From: DASSJF01 sp035934535
GTDB lineage: Bacteria > Sysuimicrobiota > Sysuimicrobiia > Sysuimicrobiales > Segetimicrobiaceae
Assembly: GCA_035934535.1 (NCBI GenBank)
Contig: DASYXS010000089.1
Coordinates: 1 to 56,415 of the forward strand
DNA: 56,415 nt
Direction of reading: 5' to 3'
Made by a program: the position numbers and the translations under genes
In this document: positions 7,188 to 16,297 of the stretch, in pieces
Layout of the letters: each line of letters opens with the position of its first letter
Position numbering within the stretch: the first letter of the stretch is position 1
The notes under the pieces: model-generated
The model's database searches: none
What the model saw: the letters and a program-made list of their open reading frames with translations, nothing else
What the model was told of the DNA's origin: nothing

Positions 7188-8297
7188 TCACGCGGGCGCG
7201 TGAATAGGCCCGCCGCGCTCCCGAAGGGATGCGACGCGGCGCCCATTGTGGAGGGCCAGGATCTCCGCGAGGATGCTGAGGGCGATCTCCTCGGGCGACT
7301 CCGCGCCGAGGTCCACCCCGACCGGCCCGAAGAGGCGCGCGCGTTGGCCGTCGTCGACCGGGACGTCTTCGCGCGCCAGGTCCGCGAGCAGCCGGTCGGT
7401 GCGGGCGCGGGGTCCGAGCAGGCCGATGTACCGCGCCGGCGTTTCGAGCAGGGCGCGCAGCAGCGTCCGGTCGTGGAGGAAGTTGTGCGTCATGACGACG
7501 ACAAACGTGTGCCGGTCGATCCGGACCTTCTTGGGCACGTCGGCGTCGTCGGCGAGCACGACCTCGTCCGCGCCGGGGAAGCGCTCGCGCGTCGCGAACG
7601 CCGGCCGGCTGTCGGCCACCATCACCCACCAGCCGAGCTCGTGCGCGAGCCGCACCACCGGAAGGGTGTCGTGCCCCGCCCCGCAGATCAGCAGCGGCAG
7701 CGGCGGGACCAGCACCTCCACAAAGACGTCGGCCGGGCCGCGGGCGCCCGCGAGCGACACCACGGCCGACCTGCCCGCCTCGAGTTGGGTGCGGGATGCG
7801 GCCAGGGCCGCGGCATCGAGCGCCGGATCGCCGAGCGACCCGTCCGGCGCACCCTCCTCCGGCAGGTAGATCCGCGCGCCCGGGAGGAGCCCCTCCGGTC
7901 CCGCGATGAGGGTGGCGAGCACGAGCGTCCGCCGCTCGTCGATCGCTCGGCGAAGCCGCGCCGGCAGGTCGCCCGGGACGGGTTCGATCAGCACGTCGAT
8001 CGCCCCGTTGCAGCCCAATCCGAGCCCCCAGACCGCGTCGTCGTCGGATGTCAGATCGTACTGCGCCAGCCGCGCCTGTCCGGAGTCGAGCACCCCGCGC
8101 GCGATCTCCGCGATGTCGCCTTCCAGACACCCGCCGCTGACCGACCCGATCGTGCGGCCGTCGGCGCGAATCAGGAGGCGCGCGCCCTCGCGCCGGTATG
8201 TGGAGCCGCGCACGCGAATCACCGTGCCGAGCGCGGTCCGTTCCCCCCGGGCCTGCGCCTCGGCCAGCGCGTCGAGGATATCCCGCAGCTCCCTCAT
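7188..8297 (-). CDS. XdhC/CoxI family molybdoenzyme maturation factor
   Basis: Protein of 369 aa with both XdhC domains: the N-terminal CoxI part (GTVIRVRGSTYRREGARLL, GSVSGGCLEGDI, GLGLGCNG) and the C-terminal Rossmann part (ICGAGHDTLPVVRLA, VVMTHNFLHD, YIGLLGPRAR). XdhC proteins bind molybdenum cofactor and mediate its sulfuration and insertion into xanthine dehydrogenase-family enzymes. ATG 8297 overlaps the TGA of the VWA gene by 4 bp, and the MocA-like gene follows at once. This makes a four-gene maturation operon with coxD-like and coxE-like genes for the structural subunits at 17.0-21.4 kb. Confidence 0.93.
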   Translation of the reverse strand: MRELRDILDALAEAQARGERTALGTVIRVRGSTYRREGARLLIRADGRTIGSVSGGCLEGDIAEIARGVLDSGQARLAQYDLTSDDDAVWGLGLGCNGAIDVLIEPVPGDLPARLRRAIDERRTLVLATLIAGPEGLLPGARIYLPEEGAPDGSLGDPALDAAALAASRTQLEAGRSAVVSLAGARGPADVFVEVLVPPLPLLICGAGHDTLPVVRLAHELGWWVMVADSRPAFATRERFPGADEVVLADDADVPKKVRIDRHTFVVVMTHNFLHDRTLLRALLETPARYIGLLGPRARTDRLLADLAREDVPVDDGQRARLFGPVGVDLGAESPEEIALSILAEILALHNGRRVASLRERGGPIHAPA

Positions 8298-9622
8298 GCC
8301 ACCCCTCCTCGGCTCGCCAGCGCGCGCAGCAGCACGCGCCGCACCGAACCCCGGCCGCGCGCCCCGCGCGGCCGCCGGAGATGCCGTTCGAGCACGCGCA
8401 GGCTGGCGAGGTTGTGGGCGGAGGCGAAGACGTCGACGAACGGGAGCGCGGCGGCCATGCCCTGCGTCACCGGCTCGTACCCCGGGCTGCCGAGCAGCGG
8501 GTTCAGCCAGATCACCTTCCCCGCCCGCGCGCGCAGCACGCGCATCGCCGCGACGAGTACGTCGAGGTCGCCGGTATCCCACCCGTCGCTGGCGACGACG
8601 ACGATCGTCCGGCCGTCCACCAGCGATCCGTACTGCTCGTTGAAGGCGCGCAGCGACGCGCCGATCTTGGTACCGCCCGACCAGTCGGGCACGTGGCGCG
8701 ACGCTTCCGCCAGCGCATGGCGAATGTCCCGATGGGCCAGGGCGTCCGTCACCCGCGTGAGCGAGGTGCTGAAGAAGAACGACTCGACGCGCCCCACCAC
8801 ACCCTGCAGCGCGTAGACGAACTGCACCAGGAACCGGCTGTACACGTCCATCGAGCCGCTGACGTCGCAGAGCAGGACGATGCGGACTTTCCGGATCTTC
8901 CGCCGGCGCCACACGAGCGCCGCGGGGTCCCCGCCGTACTGGAGGCTCCGCCGGATCGTGCGGCGGAGGTCGACGCGCTCCCCGCGGCGCGCCGCGCGCA
9001 TCCGCCGCGAGAGGCGCATCGCGATCCGGCGGGCGATCCGCATGATCAACTCGGTGATCTCTTCGAGATCGTCCGCGGAGAACGCGCTGAAGTCCTTGGC
9101 CGCGCGAACCTCGGCCGGGCTGTAGGCCGGCACGGAACGCTCATCCTCGGACGCGCTGCCTTCCTCGGCCCAATCGGTGACGGTGAGCTCGGCCCGCCCG
9201 CTCTCCGGCGCGGCCCCCGCGGCGTCGGTCTCGGCCGCGTCCTCGTCGGGTCCCGGCATCGCGGGTCCGAAAGCCGGCGCCTGCCAGAACCGCTCGAACT
9301 CCTCGTCGAAGGCCGGCAGATCTTCCGCGCGCGAGCAGAGAACGGTGCGAAGCGCCAGGCGCACCGCGTCGCGGTCCGCGAGGTCGATCGTCTCGAGCGC
9401 GGTGAGGGCGAGTCCGGTCTCCGCCGGGCCGACGAGCAGACCGCGGCCGCGCAGCCGCCGGCCAAACAGCGTCAGGTTGGCGGCGAGGCTCCCGGGACGC
9501 GTCCACTTCACGGCGCCCGCGGGCGCGGCACCGCCGAGGAGCATGGGCGGCGCGGGCCGCCCGGGATCAGCGCTGGGGAAGCTGGGCTGCGAGCGAGGCG
9601 GTTCGCTCGAGCGTCCACCCAT
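8294..9622 (-). CDS. CoxE-like von Willebrand factor A domain protein
   Basis: Protein of 442 aa. An N-terminal helical part and an acidic, low-complexity linker precede a C-terminal VWA domain whose MIDAS motif DVSGSMD is near residue 253, with SGGTKIG and ASDGWDTGD completing the metal site. CoxE works with the AAA ATPase CoxD in maturing the active site of CO dehydrogenase-family enzymes. ATG 9622 has a GGAGG ribosome site but overlaps the upstream ATPase gene by 56 bp. ATG 9544 would avoid the overlap. The stop overlaps xdhC by 4 bp. Confidence 0.9.
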   Translation of the reverse strand: MGGRSSEPPRSQPSFPSADPGRPAPPMLLGGAAPAGAVKWTRPGSLAANLTLFGRRLRGRGLLVGPAETGLALTALETIDLADRDAVRLALRTVLCSRAEDLPAFDEEFERFWQAPAFGPAMPGPDEDAAETDAAGAAPESGRAELTVTDWAEEGSASEDERSVPAYSPAEVRAAKDFSAFSADDLEEITELIMRIARRIAMRLSRRMRAARRGERVDLRRTIRRSLQYGGDPAALVWRRRKIRKVRIVLLCDVSGSMDVYSRFLVQFVYALQGVVGRVESFFFSTSLTRVTDALAHRDIRHALAEASRHVPDWSGGTKIGASLRAFNEQYGSLVDGRTIVVVASDGWDTGDLDVLVAAMRVLRARAGKVIWLNPLLGSPGYEPVTQGMAAALPFVDVFASAHNLASLRVLERHLRRPRGARGRGSVRRVLLRALASRGGVA

Positions 9623-10541
9623 CGCCGCTTGCCTCCACGGACTCCACCGCGTCGAGGATCGGACGCAAGAACTGGCCCTTCACGCGGACGAGGTCCTCCT
9701 GATCCTTGCACAGGCAGCCGAGGGTCTCCGTGACGGCCTGCGGGTCGAGGTGATCGCGGTGCAGCGCCATGAGCGCCGCGCTCCAGTCGAGCGTCTCCGC
9801 GACGCCCGGGATCTTGTCGAGCGGCGCCTGCCGCACCAGCTGCATGAAGCCGCAGATCTGCCGGGCAAGGCGCTCGTCGATGCCGGGGACGCGCTCGTGC
9901 ACGATCCGCAGCTCCTTGTCGAAGTTCGGATAGTCCATCCAGAGGTAGAGACAGCGCCGGCGCAGCGCGTCGCTCAGCTCGCGGGTGCGGTTGCTGGTCA
10001 GGACGACGTACGGCACCTGCCGGGCGCGGATCGTGCCGATCTCCGGGATGCTGACTTGGAAGTCCGAGAGCACCTCGAGGAGGAACGCCTCGAACTCCTC
10101 GTCCGCGCGGTCCACCTCGTCGATCAGCAGCACCGGCGCGTGCTCCGCGGTGATCGCCTGCAGCAGCGGCCGCTTCAGCAGAAACGGCTCGCTGAAGATC
10201 AGTGACTCCTTCTCCTCGACCGGACGGCCGGTCGCCTCTTCGAGCTTGATCCGCAGCATCTGCCGCTGGTAGTTCCACTCGTAGAGCGCGGTGTGGACGT
10301 CGAGCCCCTCATAGCACTGGAGGCGGATGAGATCCGTACCGATCGCCTGCGCCATGACCTTGGCGACTTCGGTCTTGCCGACCCCGGCCGCCCCCTCGAT
10401 CAAGAGCGGCTTGTGGAGCACCACGCTGAGGTGCACCGACGTGGCAAGCTCCCGGTCGGCGATGTAGCCCTGTCGGGCCAGGATCTCGACGATCTGGGGG
10501 ATGCCCCCGAATCCCTCCGGATACCGCACCGCTTGCGCCAC
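9567..10541 (-). CDS. MoxR-family AAA ATPase (CoxD-like)
   Basis: ATPase of 324 aa with Walker A GAAGVGKT (50-57), Walker B VLLIDEVDR and sensor TSNRTRELSDALRRRC. The MoxR/CoxD group remodels metalloenzymes together with a VWA partner, which is encoded directly downstream. The start is GTG 10541 behind GGAGGG; no in-frame ATG lies nearer. It is the first gene of the minus-strand operon coxD-coxE-xdhC-mocA. The 91-bp gap upstream is relatively AT-rich and may hold the promoter. Confidence 0.93.
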   Translation of the reverse strand: MAQAVRYPEGFGGIPQIVEILARQGYIADRELATSVHLSVVLHKPLLIEGAAGVGKTEVAKVMAQAIGTDLIRLQCYEGLDVHTALYEWNYQRQMLRIKLEEATGRPVEEKESLIFSEPFLLKRPLLQAITAEHAPVLLIDEVDRADEEFEAFLLEVLSDFQVSIPEIGTIRARQVPYVVLTSNRTRELSDALRRRCLYLWMDYPNFDKELRIVHERVPGIDERLARQICGFMQLVRQAPLDKIPGVAETLDWSAALMALHRDHLDPQAVTETLGCLCKDQEDLVRVKGQFLRPILDAVESVEASGDGWTLERTASLAAQLPQR

Positions 10542-10632
10542 GCCCGCCCTCCGCCATAAAAATTACCGGCTCATCATAGCATAACGAGGCGCGGGCCGAA
10601 GATCGTCCCGGATTCCGGAGAGCGCCGAATCC

Positions 10633-11253
10633 CTAGTGCACCTCTTTTTCCTGGATGAACGCCCCGTGCCACCCGTGGTACCAGACCTGCCCGCTATAGG
10701 CGTTCACACTCAGCATCCCGGCGACCTTGCCGTCGCGGGTGACGTCGATGGTGTAATAGCCGGGAAACGCATCGACGTTACGCACCTTGGTACCCGGAAA
10801 CTGAGTGTTCAAGAATATCTGCGCGATCGTCTTCGCCCGCGCCGCCGTCACCGCCGGCGCCGCCGCCGGTGACGGGCCCGCGCCCTGCGTCCACGCGCCG
10901 CCGCCCGTCATACCGCCGGGACCGTAGCCGCTGCCCATCATGCCGCCGGGACCACCCAGACCGGCCATGTGCCCGAACTGCGTGTTTCACATCATCGTTT
11001 GCGGCTCGGGATGCGCAAATCCGCCGTACCGGTCGATCAGGAACTCAAACGCGCCGCGCCCGCCGGCCTTGTAGCGAACCGCCACGTAGAAGTTATTGGA
11101 GAACTCTTGAATCTCGTCCAGCTCGAGGCCGGCGTAGCCGGCCCGATCCAGGACCTGCTGGGCGATGTGCTCGGCCTCCTCGAGCGCGAGCGGCCGGCCC
11201 GCGGTCATCACGTAGGGCTGTGCGAGCACCGGCACTACGAGGGCCGCGAGCAT
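10633..11253 (-). CDS. Small exported-like protein with in-frame TGA (nonsense or recoded)
   Basis: Two open stretches in one frame are separated only by TGA 10987-10989. The N-terminal part has a signal-like hydrophobic start (LAALVVPVLAQ), a PepSY-like region (EEAEHIAQQVLDRAGY) and FEFLIDRYGGFAHPEPQTMM. After the TGA come NTQFGH, a Gly/Met-rich linker with GGMMG-type repeats, and a second related domain (AKTIAQIFLNTQFPGTKV, YYTIDVTRDGKVAGMLSVN, GQVWYHGWHG). From memory, relatives read MMWNTKYG here, so TGG may have become TGA. Readthrough as Sec cannot be excluded, since two other TGA codons in the window are recoded. No good ribosome site precedes ATG 11253, and in-frame hydrophobic codons extend upstream without a usual start. 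Confidence 0.6.
10987..10989 (-). other. In-frame TGA of uncertain meaning
   Basis: The TGA falls inside TMM-(TGA)-NTQFG. The frame continues for 118 sense codons. A weak hairpin (GCCGG/CCGGC with an 11-nt loop) starts about 21 nt downstream, a poorer SECIS candidate than the other two. Confidence 0.5.
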
Positions 11254-11498
11254 GCCCGCGACGCCGAGAGCGATCCATCCCTGGATCCGTCCTGCACGCC
11301 GCCCACGACGACGCGGCGCCGTCTAGGACCAACATATCGGCGCGGGCGCTGCGCGCCCATCGGGTCCCAGGTCGATCTTTCTTCCGGTGGCCGCCCGATT
11401 GCGCGGCACCCACCCCGGGAGGAGGATGATTTGGAGCACGCGGGGGAAGCCACATCACGCGATGCACGATCTCCGAAACGCCTGTCGAGGTGACCGGG

Positions 11499-11903
11499 AT
11501 GGCAACGCAAACGCGGTACGGATTCGGCACAAAGGTCGGGCTGGCATATCCGGATGCCGTCGCGCGCACGGTCGACCTGCTTAAAGAGGAAGGATTCGGC
11601 GTCTTGACCCAGATCGACGTGCAGAAGACGCTCAAGGAAAAGCTCGGCGTCGAGTTCCGGCGGTACATCATCCTCGGCGCCTGCAACCCGCCGCAGGCGC
11701 ACCGCGCCCTTCAGGCCGAGCCGGAGATCGGGCTCATCCTGCCGTGCAACGTCATCGTGTACGAGGAGCGCGGCGGTTCCGTCGTCTCGGTCATGGATCC
11801 CATCCCCGCCCTGGGCCTGGTCGGGAACGAAGCCCTCCGGCCGATCGCCGAGGACGCCGCGGCGCGTCTGCACCGCGTGATCGATAAACTGGCCGCGGCC
11901 TGA
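11499..11903 (+). CDS. DUF302 family protein
   Basis: Small soluble protein of 134 aa. The DUF302 fold is indicated by the start YGFGTKVGLAYPDAVARTVDLLKEEGFGVLTQIDV-type pattern, LGACNPPQAHRAL and IGLILPCNVIVYEE. These proteins are common near heavy-metal or respiratory genes, but their activity is unknown. ATG 11499 sits 6 nt after AGGTGA, which itself overlaps a possible GTG start at 11490. It converges with the ABC exporter gene, and a shared hairpin lies between the two stops. Confidence 0.88.
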   Translation: MATQTRYGFGTKVGLAYPDAVARTVDLLKEEGFGVLTQIDVQKTLKEKLGVEFRRYIILGACNPPQAHRALQAEPEIGLILPCNVIVYEERGGSVVSVMDPIPALGLVGNEALRPIAEDAAARLHRVIDKLAAA

Positions 11904-11926
11904 CGGCGGGCCCGGCAGGACGAGCC

Positions 11927-11955
11927 GCCGCGGCGGACCACTAGTCCGCCGCGGC
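11927..11955. terminator. Bidirectional hairpin between DUF302 and the ABC exporter
   Basis: A perfect 12-bp inverted repeat (GCCGCGGCGGAC and its complement) closes a 5-nt loop, CACTA. The TAG stop of the minus-strand ABC gene (11941-11943) is in the loop. No T-run follows, so termination efficiency is unknown. Confidence 0.65.
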
Positions 11956-14900
11956 ACGGAGACCGCCCGCCGGCGGCGCCGGGCGCTCATCCGGGCTCGC
12001 GTCCGGCAAACCGCCGAGTTGCCGGTTGACGAGCGCGGCGTAGAGGCCGCCGCGCGCCAGCAGGGCCGCGTGCGTGCCGGTCTCGACCAACCGGCCCCGG
12101 TCGAGGACCGCGATCAGATCCGCCGCCCGGACGGTCGACAACCGGTGCGCGATCACAATCGTGGTACGGCCGTGCATCAATTCGCCCAGCGCGTCGCGCA
12201 CGAGCATCTCGCTGACGGCGTCGAGGTGCGAGGTGGCCTCGTCGAGGATCAGGACGGGCGCGTTCTTGAGAAACGCGCGGGCGATCGCCACGCGCTGACG
12301 CTGACCCCCGGAGAGCTGCATCCCTCGTTCCCCGACCCGGGTGTCCAATCCCTCGGGCAGCGACGCTACGAACTCGCCGAGCGCGGCGCGCTCGATCGCC
12401 AGGCGGATGTCGCGCTCGTCCGCGTCGGGCCGCGCGAGACGCACGTTGGCGCGAAGCGTGTCGTTGAACAGGTAGGTGCTCTCGGCGACCAGCGCGATGC
12501 GCCGGCGCAGATGGTCGAGCGCGTACGCCCGAAGGTCGTAGCCGTCGAGGGCGATCGAGCCGTCTTGCGGATCCCAGAAGCGCAGCAGCAGGTTGGCCAC
12601 GGTGGTCTTGCCGGCCCCCGACGGCCCGACGAGCGCCACCGTGGCCCCCGCCGGGATCTCCAGACTGATCGACGCGAGCGCGGCGCGATGCGCCCCAGGA
12701 TAGGCGAAGCTCACCTGATCGAACCGCACGGTAGCTCCGCCGGCCGCCGGAGCGTCCGGCGTCCCCGCCCCGTCGGTGACGGCGACGGGCTCGGCATGTA
12801 CCGCCTCCAGCCGGCGGGTCGACGCGAAGGTATCGGCGAGCTGACGGCCGACGTAGGTGATCTCCGCGATGGGAAGAAATGCCGCGACCGCCAGCAGCGT
12901 GAGCAGCGGCAGGATGCCCCGGTCGAGGCCCCCCCGCGAGGCCACGAGCCCCCCGATCAGCGCGACGGCGAGTCCGCCGAACCCCGTCACGATCTCCAGT
13001 TGCGCGGTCTGCCAGGACAGATCGCGAAGGAATCGCAGGCGGACGCCGTGATACGCGCGGACCACGCCCAGAAAGTCGGCGCGGCGCCGGTCCACGGCCT
13101 GAAACGCCACCAGCTCGGATAATCCCTGGATGGTGTCGGTGACGTGCGCGGTGAGACGTCCGAGCCCTTCCCGCACCTGCGCGCCGATGCGGTCGATGCG
13201 GCGGCGCGCGAACAGCGGCGCCCAGAGCGCGTAGAGGAGCAGCGGCGCGAGCGCGACGGCCGCCGGAGGCGCGGTCGTCGCGAGGATCGCAAGCACGGCG
13301 GCCGGGATCACCACGGCGACTGCGACCGGTGCGACGGTGTGGGCGAAAAAGTACTCCACCGTCTCCACGTCCTGGGTTGCGAGCCCGACCAGGTCGCCCG
13401 AACGCCGGCGCAGCAGGTAGGCGGGCGCCAGGGCATCGAGCTTGCGGAAGAGCGCGATCCGCATGTCCGCCAGCAGCCGGTAGGCCATGTCGTGCGCCAG
13501 CAGCGATTCGAGCCAGTGCAAGACGCCCGCCAGCGGCGCGACGACGGCGAGCGCGATCAGGTACGCTGCGTAAGGCGCGTGACGCCGCACGGCGGCGACG
13601 ATCAGCGCCCCGGCGATCCCCACGCCCACGTAGGCGACGGTACGGGCGAACGCGAGCAGCACCGTGAGCGTCAGCCGGCCGCGCAGCGGCTCGACAAACC
13701 CCATCATCGCGGCCAGGGTGCGCGTGAGGCCGAGCCGGTCGGCGCGGAGGATGGCGTCGGCCGGCTCCCCGTCTCCGGCGGGCGCGCCGAGCAGATCCGG
13801 CACGGCGGGGGTCTCCTCGGCGCGGGCCGGCGCCGGCCCGATGACCGCGTCTCGCTCCCGCGCCTGCGCGCCCATGAGCCGGCGGTACGGACCGTCCTGC
13901 CGCATCAGCGCAACGTGACTCCCCGTTGCGACGACCCGGCCGCCCTCAACCACGATGATGCGGTCCGCGCCGACCACGCTCGAGAGCCGGTGCGCCAGGA
14001 TCAGCGTCGTCCGCCCCGCCATCAGCCGATCCAACGCCTCCTGGATAACCGCCTCGTTCTCCGCATCGACGGACGAGAGCGCCTCGTCCAGGATGAGAAT
14101 CGGCGCGTTGCGCAGCAGCGCGCGGGCGATCGCCAGACGCTGGCGCTGGCCGCCCGACAGCTTGGCGCCGCGCTCGCCGATGCGGGTCGCGTAGCCGTCC
14201 GGCAGCGCCTGAATGAACTCGTGCGCGTTCGCCGCGCGCGCGGCGGCTTCCAACTCGGCCGCGCCGGCGTCCGGCCCGCCGAGGCGCAAGTTCTCTTCGA
14301 TCGTGCCGTGGAACAGGTAGGTGTCCTGCTGGACGACGGCGATGTGGGCGCGCACGACCTCCGGATCGATCTCGCGAAGGTCCCGGCCGCCGATCCGCAC
14401 CGCGCCGGCCTGCGGGTCGTACAGGCGCAGCAGCAGGCGGGCGATCGACGACTTGCCGGCTCCGCTCATTCCGACGACGCCGATCCGCTCGCCGGCGGCA
14501 ACGCGAAACGACAGGCCGCTCAGCGCGGGGCGCCGGCCGCCGGGATAGGCAAAGCCGACCTCCTCGAAGTCGATCGTGGGCTCGAGCGCCGCCGGCCGGG
14601 CGTCCTCCCCCGCCGGCAGTGGCGGGACGGCCGCGAGCAGGTTGGTGATCCCGAGTGCCGCGGCCTGGCCGGTCAGGCCCTGGTGCATGACCGTTCGCAG
14701 ATCCCGCAGCGGCCGGAAGATCTCGGTCCCGGCCATCAGGATGACGAGCAGCGCCGGCAGGCTCATCAGTCCGTGCGAGACGCGGTAGGCACCGAGCGCG
14801 AGGGCCGCCGCGGCGCCGGCCGTGACGGCGATGTCGGTGATGCCCCGCGTGATCAGGTTGGTAAACAGCACGCGGGTGATGGTGCGCGCGAGGAGGCGGG

Positions 14901-15573
14901 CCCGTTCCGCCAGCATCCGCCCGTACGCGGCGCTCTGGCCGAAGGCTTTCAGCGTGGCGAGGCCCTGCAGCGCATCCAGAAACTCCGCGCTGAACGCCCG
15001 TGCCGACACCTGCTGCGCCCGGGCCGCGCTGTGCGACCACCGGTGGAAGGCGGACGGCAGCACGAGGCCGAGAAGCGCGAACCCCAACATCACCGCCGCC
15101 ACGCGGACGTCCCACCACGCGATGAACACGAAGATGACGAGCGGGGTCAGCGCGGAGATCAACAGCTGCGGCAGATACTGCCCGAAAAAGGTCTGGAGCT
15201 GCTCCACGCCGTCCACGACGGACAGCGCGACACCGCCCGTCCGCTCGCCCGCAAACCAGGCGGGACCGAGCTCGGCGATCTTATCGTACAGCCGCGCGCG
15301 GAGATCTTCCTGAATGCGCACCGCCGTGCCGTGGGCGATGACGGTGCGGGCGTGCTCCAGCAGCCCGCGGAGCACCACCGCGCCGGCCACGGCGAGGGCC
15401 GGCGCCGCGAGCGCGCCCGCGGGCGCGCTCCGAAACACGAGCGCGAGCATCCACGCAAGCAGCGCGAACCGCGCGATCCCGACACCGGACGCAAGGAGGC
15501 CGAGCGCGACGGCGGCCGCGATCCGGCCGCGGTAACCACGGGTCCATAGCCACAAGCGCCAATCGAAATACAC
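11941..15573 (-). CDS. Fused full-length ABC exporter, CydDC-like (TMD-NBD-TMD-NBD)
   Basis: Protein of 1210 aa containing two complete half-exporters. The first half resembles CydD: LGPAWFAGERTGGVALSVVDGVEQLQTFF, FLDALQGLATLKAFG-type helices, and an ATPase with GMSGAGKSS, LSGGQRQRL and ILILDEALSS. The second half is CydC-like with GPSGAGKTT, LSGGQRQRV and LILDEATSHLD. CydDC exports cysteine/glutathione or handles haem for cytochrome bd assembly, but no cydAB is present here. Both ATP sites look competent, with slight divergence in the first Walker B extension (DEALSS instead of DEATSS). The start is GTG 15573 with a weak ribosome site. It could equally be a multidrug-type exporter. Confidence 0.85.
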   Translation of the reverse strand: MYFDWRLWLWTRGYRGRIAAAVALGLLASGVGIARFALLAWMLALVFRSAPAGALAAPALAVAGAVVLRGLLEHARTVIAHGTAVRIQEDLRARLYDKIAELGPAWFAGERTGGVALSVVDGVEQLQTFFGQYLPQLLISALTPLVIFVFIAWWDVRVAAVMLGFALLGLVLPSAFHRWSHSAARAQQVSARAFSAEFLDALQGLATLKAFGQSAAYGRMLAERARLLARTITRVLFTNLITRGITDIAVTAGAAAALALGAYRVSHGLMSLPALLVILMAGTEIFRPLRDLRTVMHQGLTGQAAALGITNLLAAVPPLPAGEDARPAALEPTIDFEEVGFAYPGGRRPALSGLSFRVAAGERIGVVGMSGAGKSSIARLLLRLYDPQAGAVRIGGRDLREIDPEVVRAHIAVVQQDTYLFHGTIEENLRLGGPDAGAAELEAAARAANAHEFIQALPDGYATRIGERGAKLSGGQRQRLAIARALLRNAPILILDEALSSVDAENEAVIQEALDRLMAGRTTLILAHRLSSVVGADRIIVVEGGRVVATGSHVALMRQDGPYRRLMGAQARERDAVIGPAPARAEETPAVPDLLGAPAGDGEPADAILRADRLGLTRTLAAMMGFVEPLRGRLTLTVLLAFARTVAYVGVGIAGALIVAAVRRHAPYAAYLIALAVVAPLAGVLHWLESLLAHDMAYRLLADMRIALFRKLDALAPAYLLRRRSGDLVGLATQDVETVEYFFAHTVAPVAVAVVIPAAVLAILATTAPPAAVALAPLLLYALWAPLFARRRIDRIGAQVREGLGRLTAHVTDTIQGLSELVAFQAVDRRRADFLGVVRAYHGVRLRFLRDLSWQTAQLEIVTGFGGLAVALIGGLVASRGGLDRGILPLLTLLAVAAFLPIAEITYVGRQLADTFASTRRLEAVHAEPVAVTDGAGTPDAPAAGGATVRFDQVSFAYPGAHRAALASISLEIPAGATVALVGPSGAGKTTVANLLLRFWDPQDGSIALDGYDLRAYALDHLRRRIALVAESTYLFNDTLRANVRLARPDADERDIRLAIERAALGEFVASLPEGLDTRVGERGMQLSGGQRQRVAIARAFLKNAPVLILDEATSHLDAVSEMLVRDALGELMHGRTTIVIAHRLSTVRAADLIAVLDRGRLVETGTHAALLARGGLYAALVNRQLGGLPDASPDERPAPPAGGLRAAAD

Positions 15574-15658
15574 TGCTTAGGGAATTACCGGACGGCGCGG
15601 GCGACCCCTGTCGCCGCGCGCGGCCGTCGCCCGGTTCTTGCTACACTGGTCACGTCGA

Positions 15659-15904
15659 ATGACCGTCGTGGTGTACGGCAAACCGGAGTGCTCGCTCTGC
15701 GACAAGGCGACCGCGATTCTCGAGCGCCTCCGCGCGGAATTTGCGTATCGGATCGAACACGTCGACATCACGGAGAATCCGGAGCTGTTCGCGCGGTACC
15801 GGTATCGGATTCCCGTCGTGACGGTCGACGGCCGGGAGATCGCGAGCGGCATCGTCACGACGCCGGCGCTGCGGGCGGCGTTGAGCCGGGGCGCGCGCGC
15901 GTAA
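15659..15904 (+). CDS. Glutaredoxin-like thiol-disulfide protein (DUF836 type)
   Basis: Thioredoxin-fold protein of 81 aa. The redox motif CSLC is at residues 11-14, followed by the cis-Pro strand RIPVVTVDG. Short proteins of this type act as thiol reductants or transfer electrons to small disulfides. ATG 15659 is preferred over a TTG 21 bases upstream, and neither has a clear ribosome site. It is divergent from the ABC exporter gene, 85 bp away, and its end overlaps the next gene on the opposite strand by about 50 bp. Confidence 0.85.
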   Translation: MTVVVYGKPECSLCDKATAILERLRAEFAYRIEHVDITENPELFARYRYRIPVVTVDGREIASGIVTTPALRAALSRGARA

Positions 15905-16283
15905 CCGCGGCCGTTACGGGCGATTTAACCGGGAGCTTCATCGCGCGCCACGCCGGGTAGCGGTAGAGTTTGCCCTCGCAGACGTTCGCGACGTAGCGGC
16001 CCCCCGCACTGAACTGCATGATCCGCTTTCCCTGCCGCGCCAGGTTGGCCCAGCGGGATGACGTCCGCGGGTTCTGCTCGATCCCGAACAGGCGGTACCG
16101 GCGGTATGGGACCTCGACGGTGCGCAGGTGCTTCGCCTTTGTGAAGCCGACCGGGAGGCGCCGCCGCCCGACCGTGACCTCCGCGAGACCGTCGACGAAG
16201 ATCTGACGCCACACCGCCAGGAGCAGATCCGCCAAACCGGCGGACGCGGGACGGGAAGACCGGGACGGGCCGGGCCGCCCCAC
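15855..16283 (-). CDS. Conserved hypothetical protein
   Basis: Protein of up to 142 aa that I do not recognise by name. The core is well formed and basic: LLLAVWRQIFVDGLAEVTV, FTKAKHLRTVEVPYR, RLFGIEQNPRTSSRWA, RQGKRIMQF, YVANVCEGKLYRYP. It has no membrane segment or Cys pair. The start is uncertain; GTG 16283 follows the YciI stop, while TTG 16235 or GTG 16214 would trim an Arg/Pro-rich leader. The last 23 codons overlap the plus-strand glutaredoxin-like gene and look poorly constrained. It is the last gene after GIY-YIG and YciI in the same direction. Confidence 0.6.
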   Translation of the reverse strand: MGRPGPSRSSRPASAGLADLLLAVWRQIFVDGLAEVTVGRRRLPVGFTKAKHLRTVEVPYRRYRLFGIEQNPRTSSRWANLARQGKRIMQFSAGGRYVANVCEGKLYRYPAWRAMKLPVKSPVTAAVTRARPGSTPPAAPAS

Positions 16284-16297
16284 CGCGGCGCCGCGCC

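Noticed and set aside
13144..15549. An 801-codon plus-strand open frame
   Set aside because: Antisense to the ABC exporter; Arg/Gln/His-rich composition without domains.
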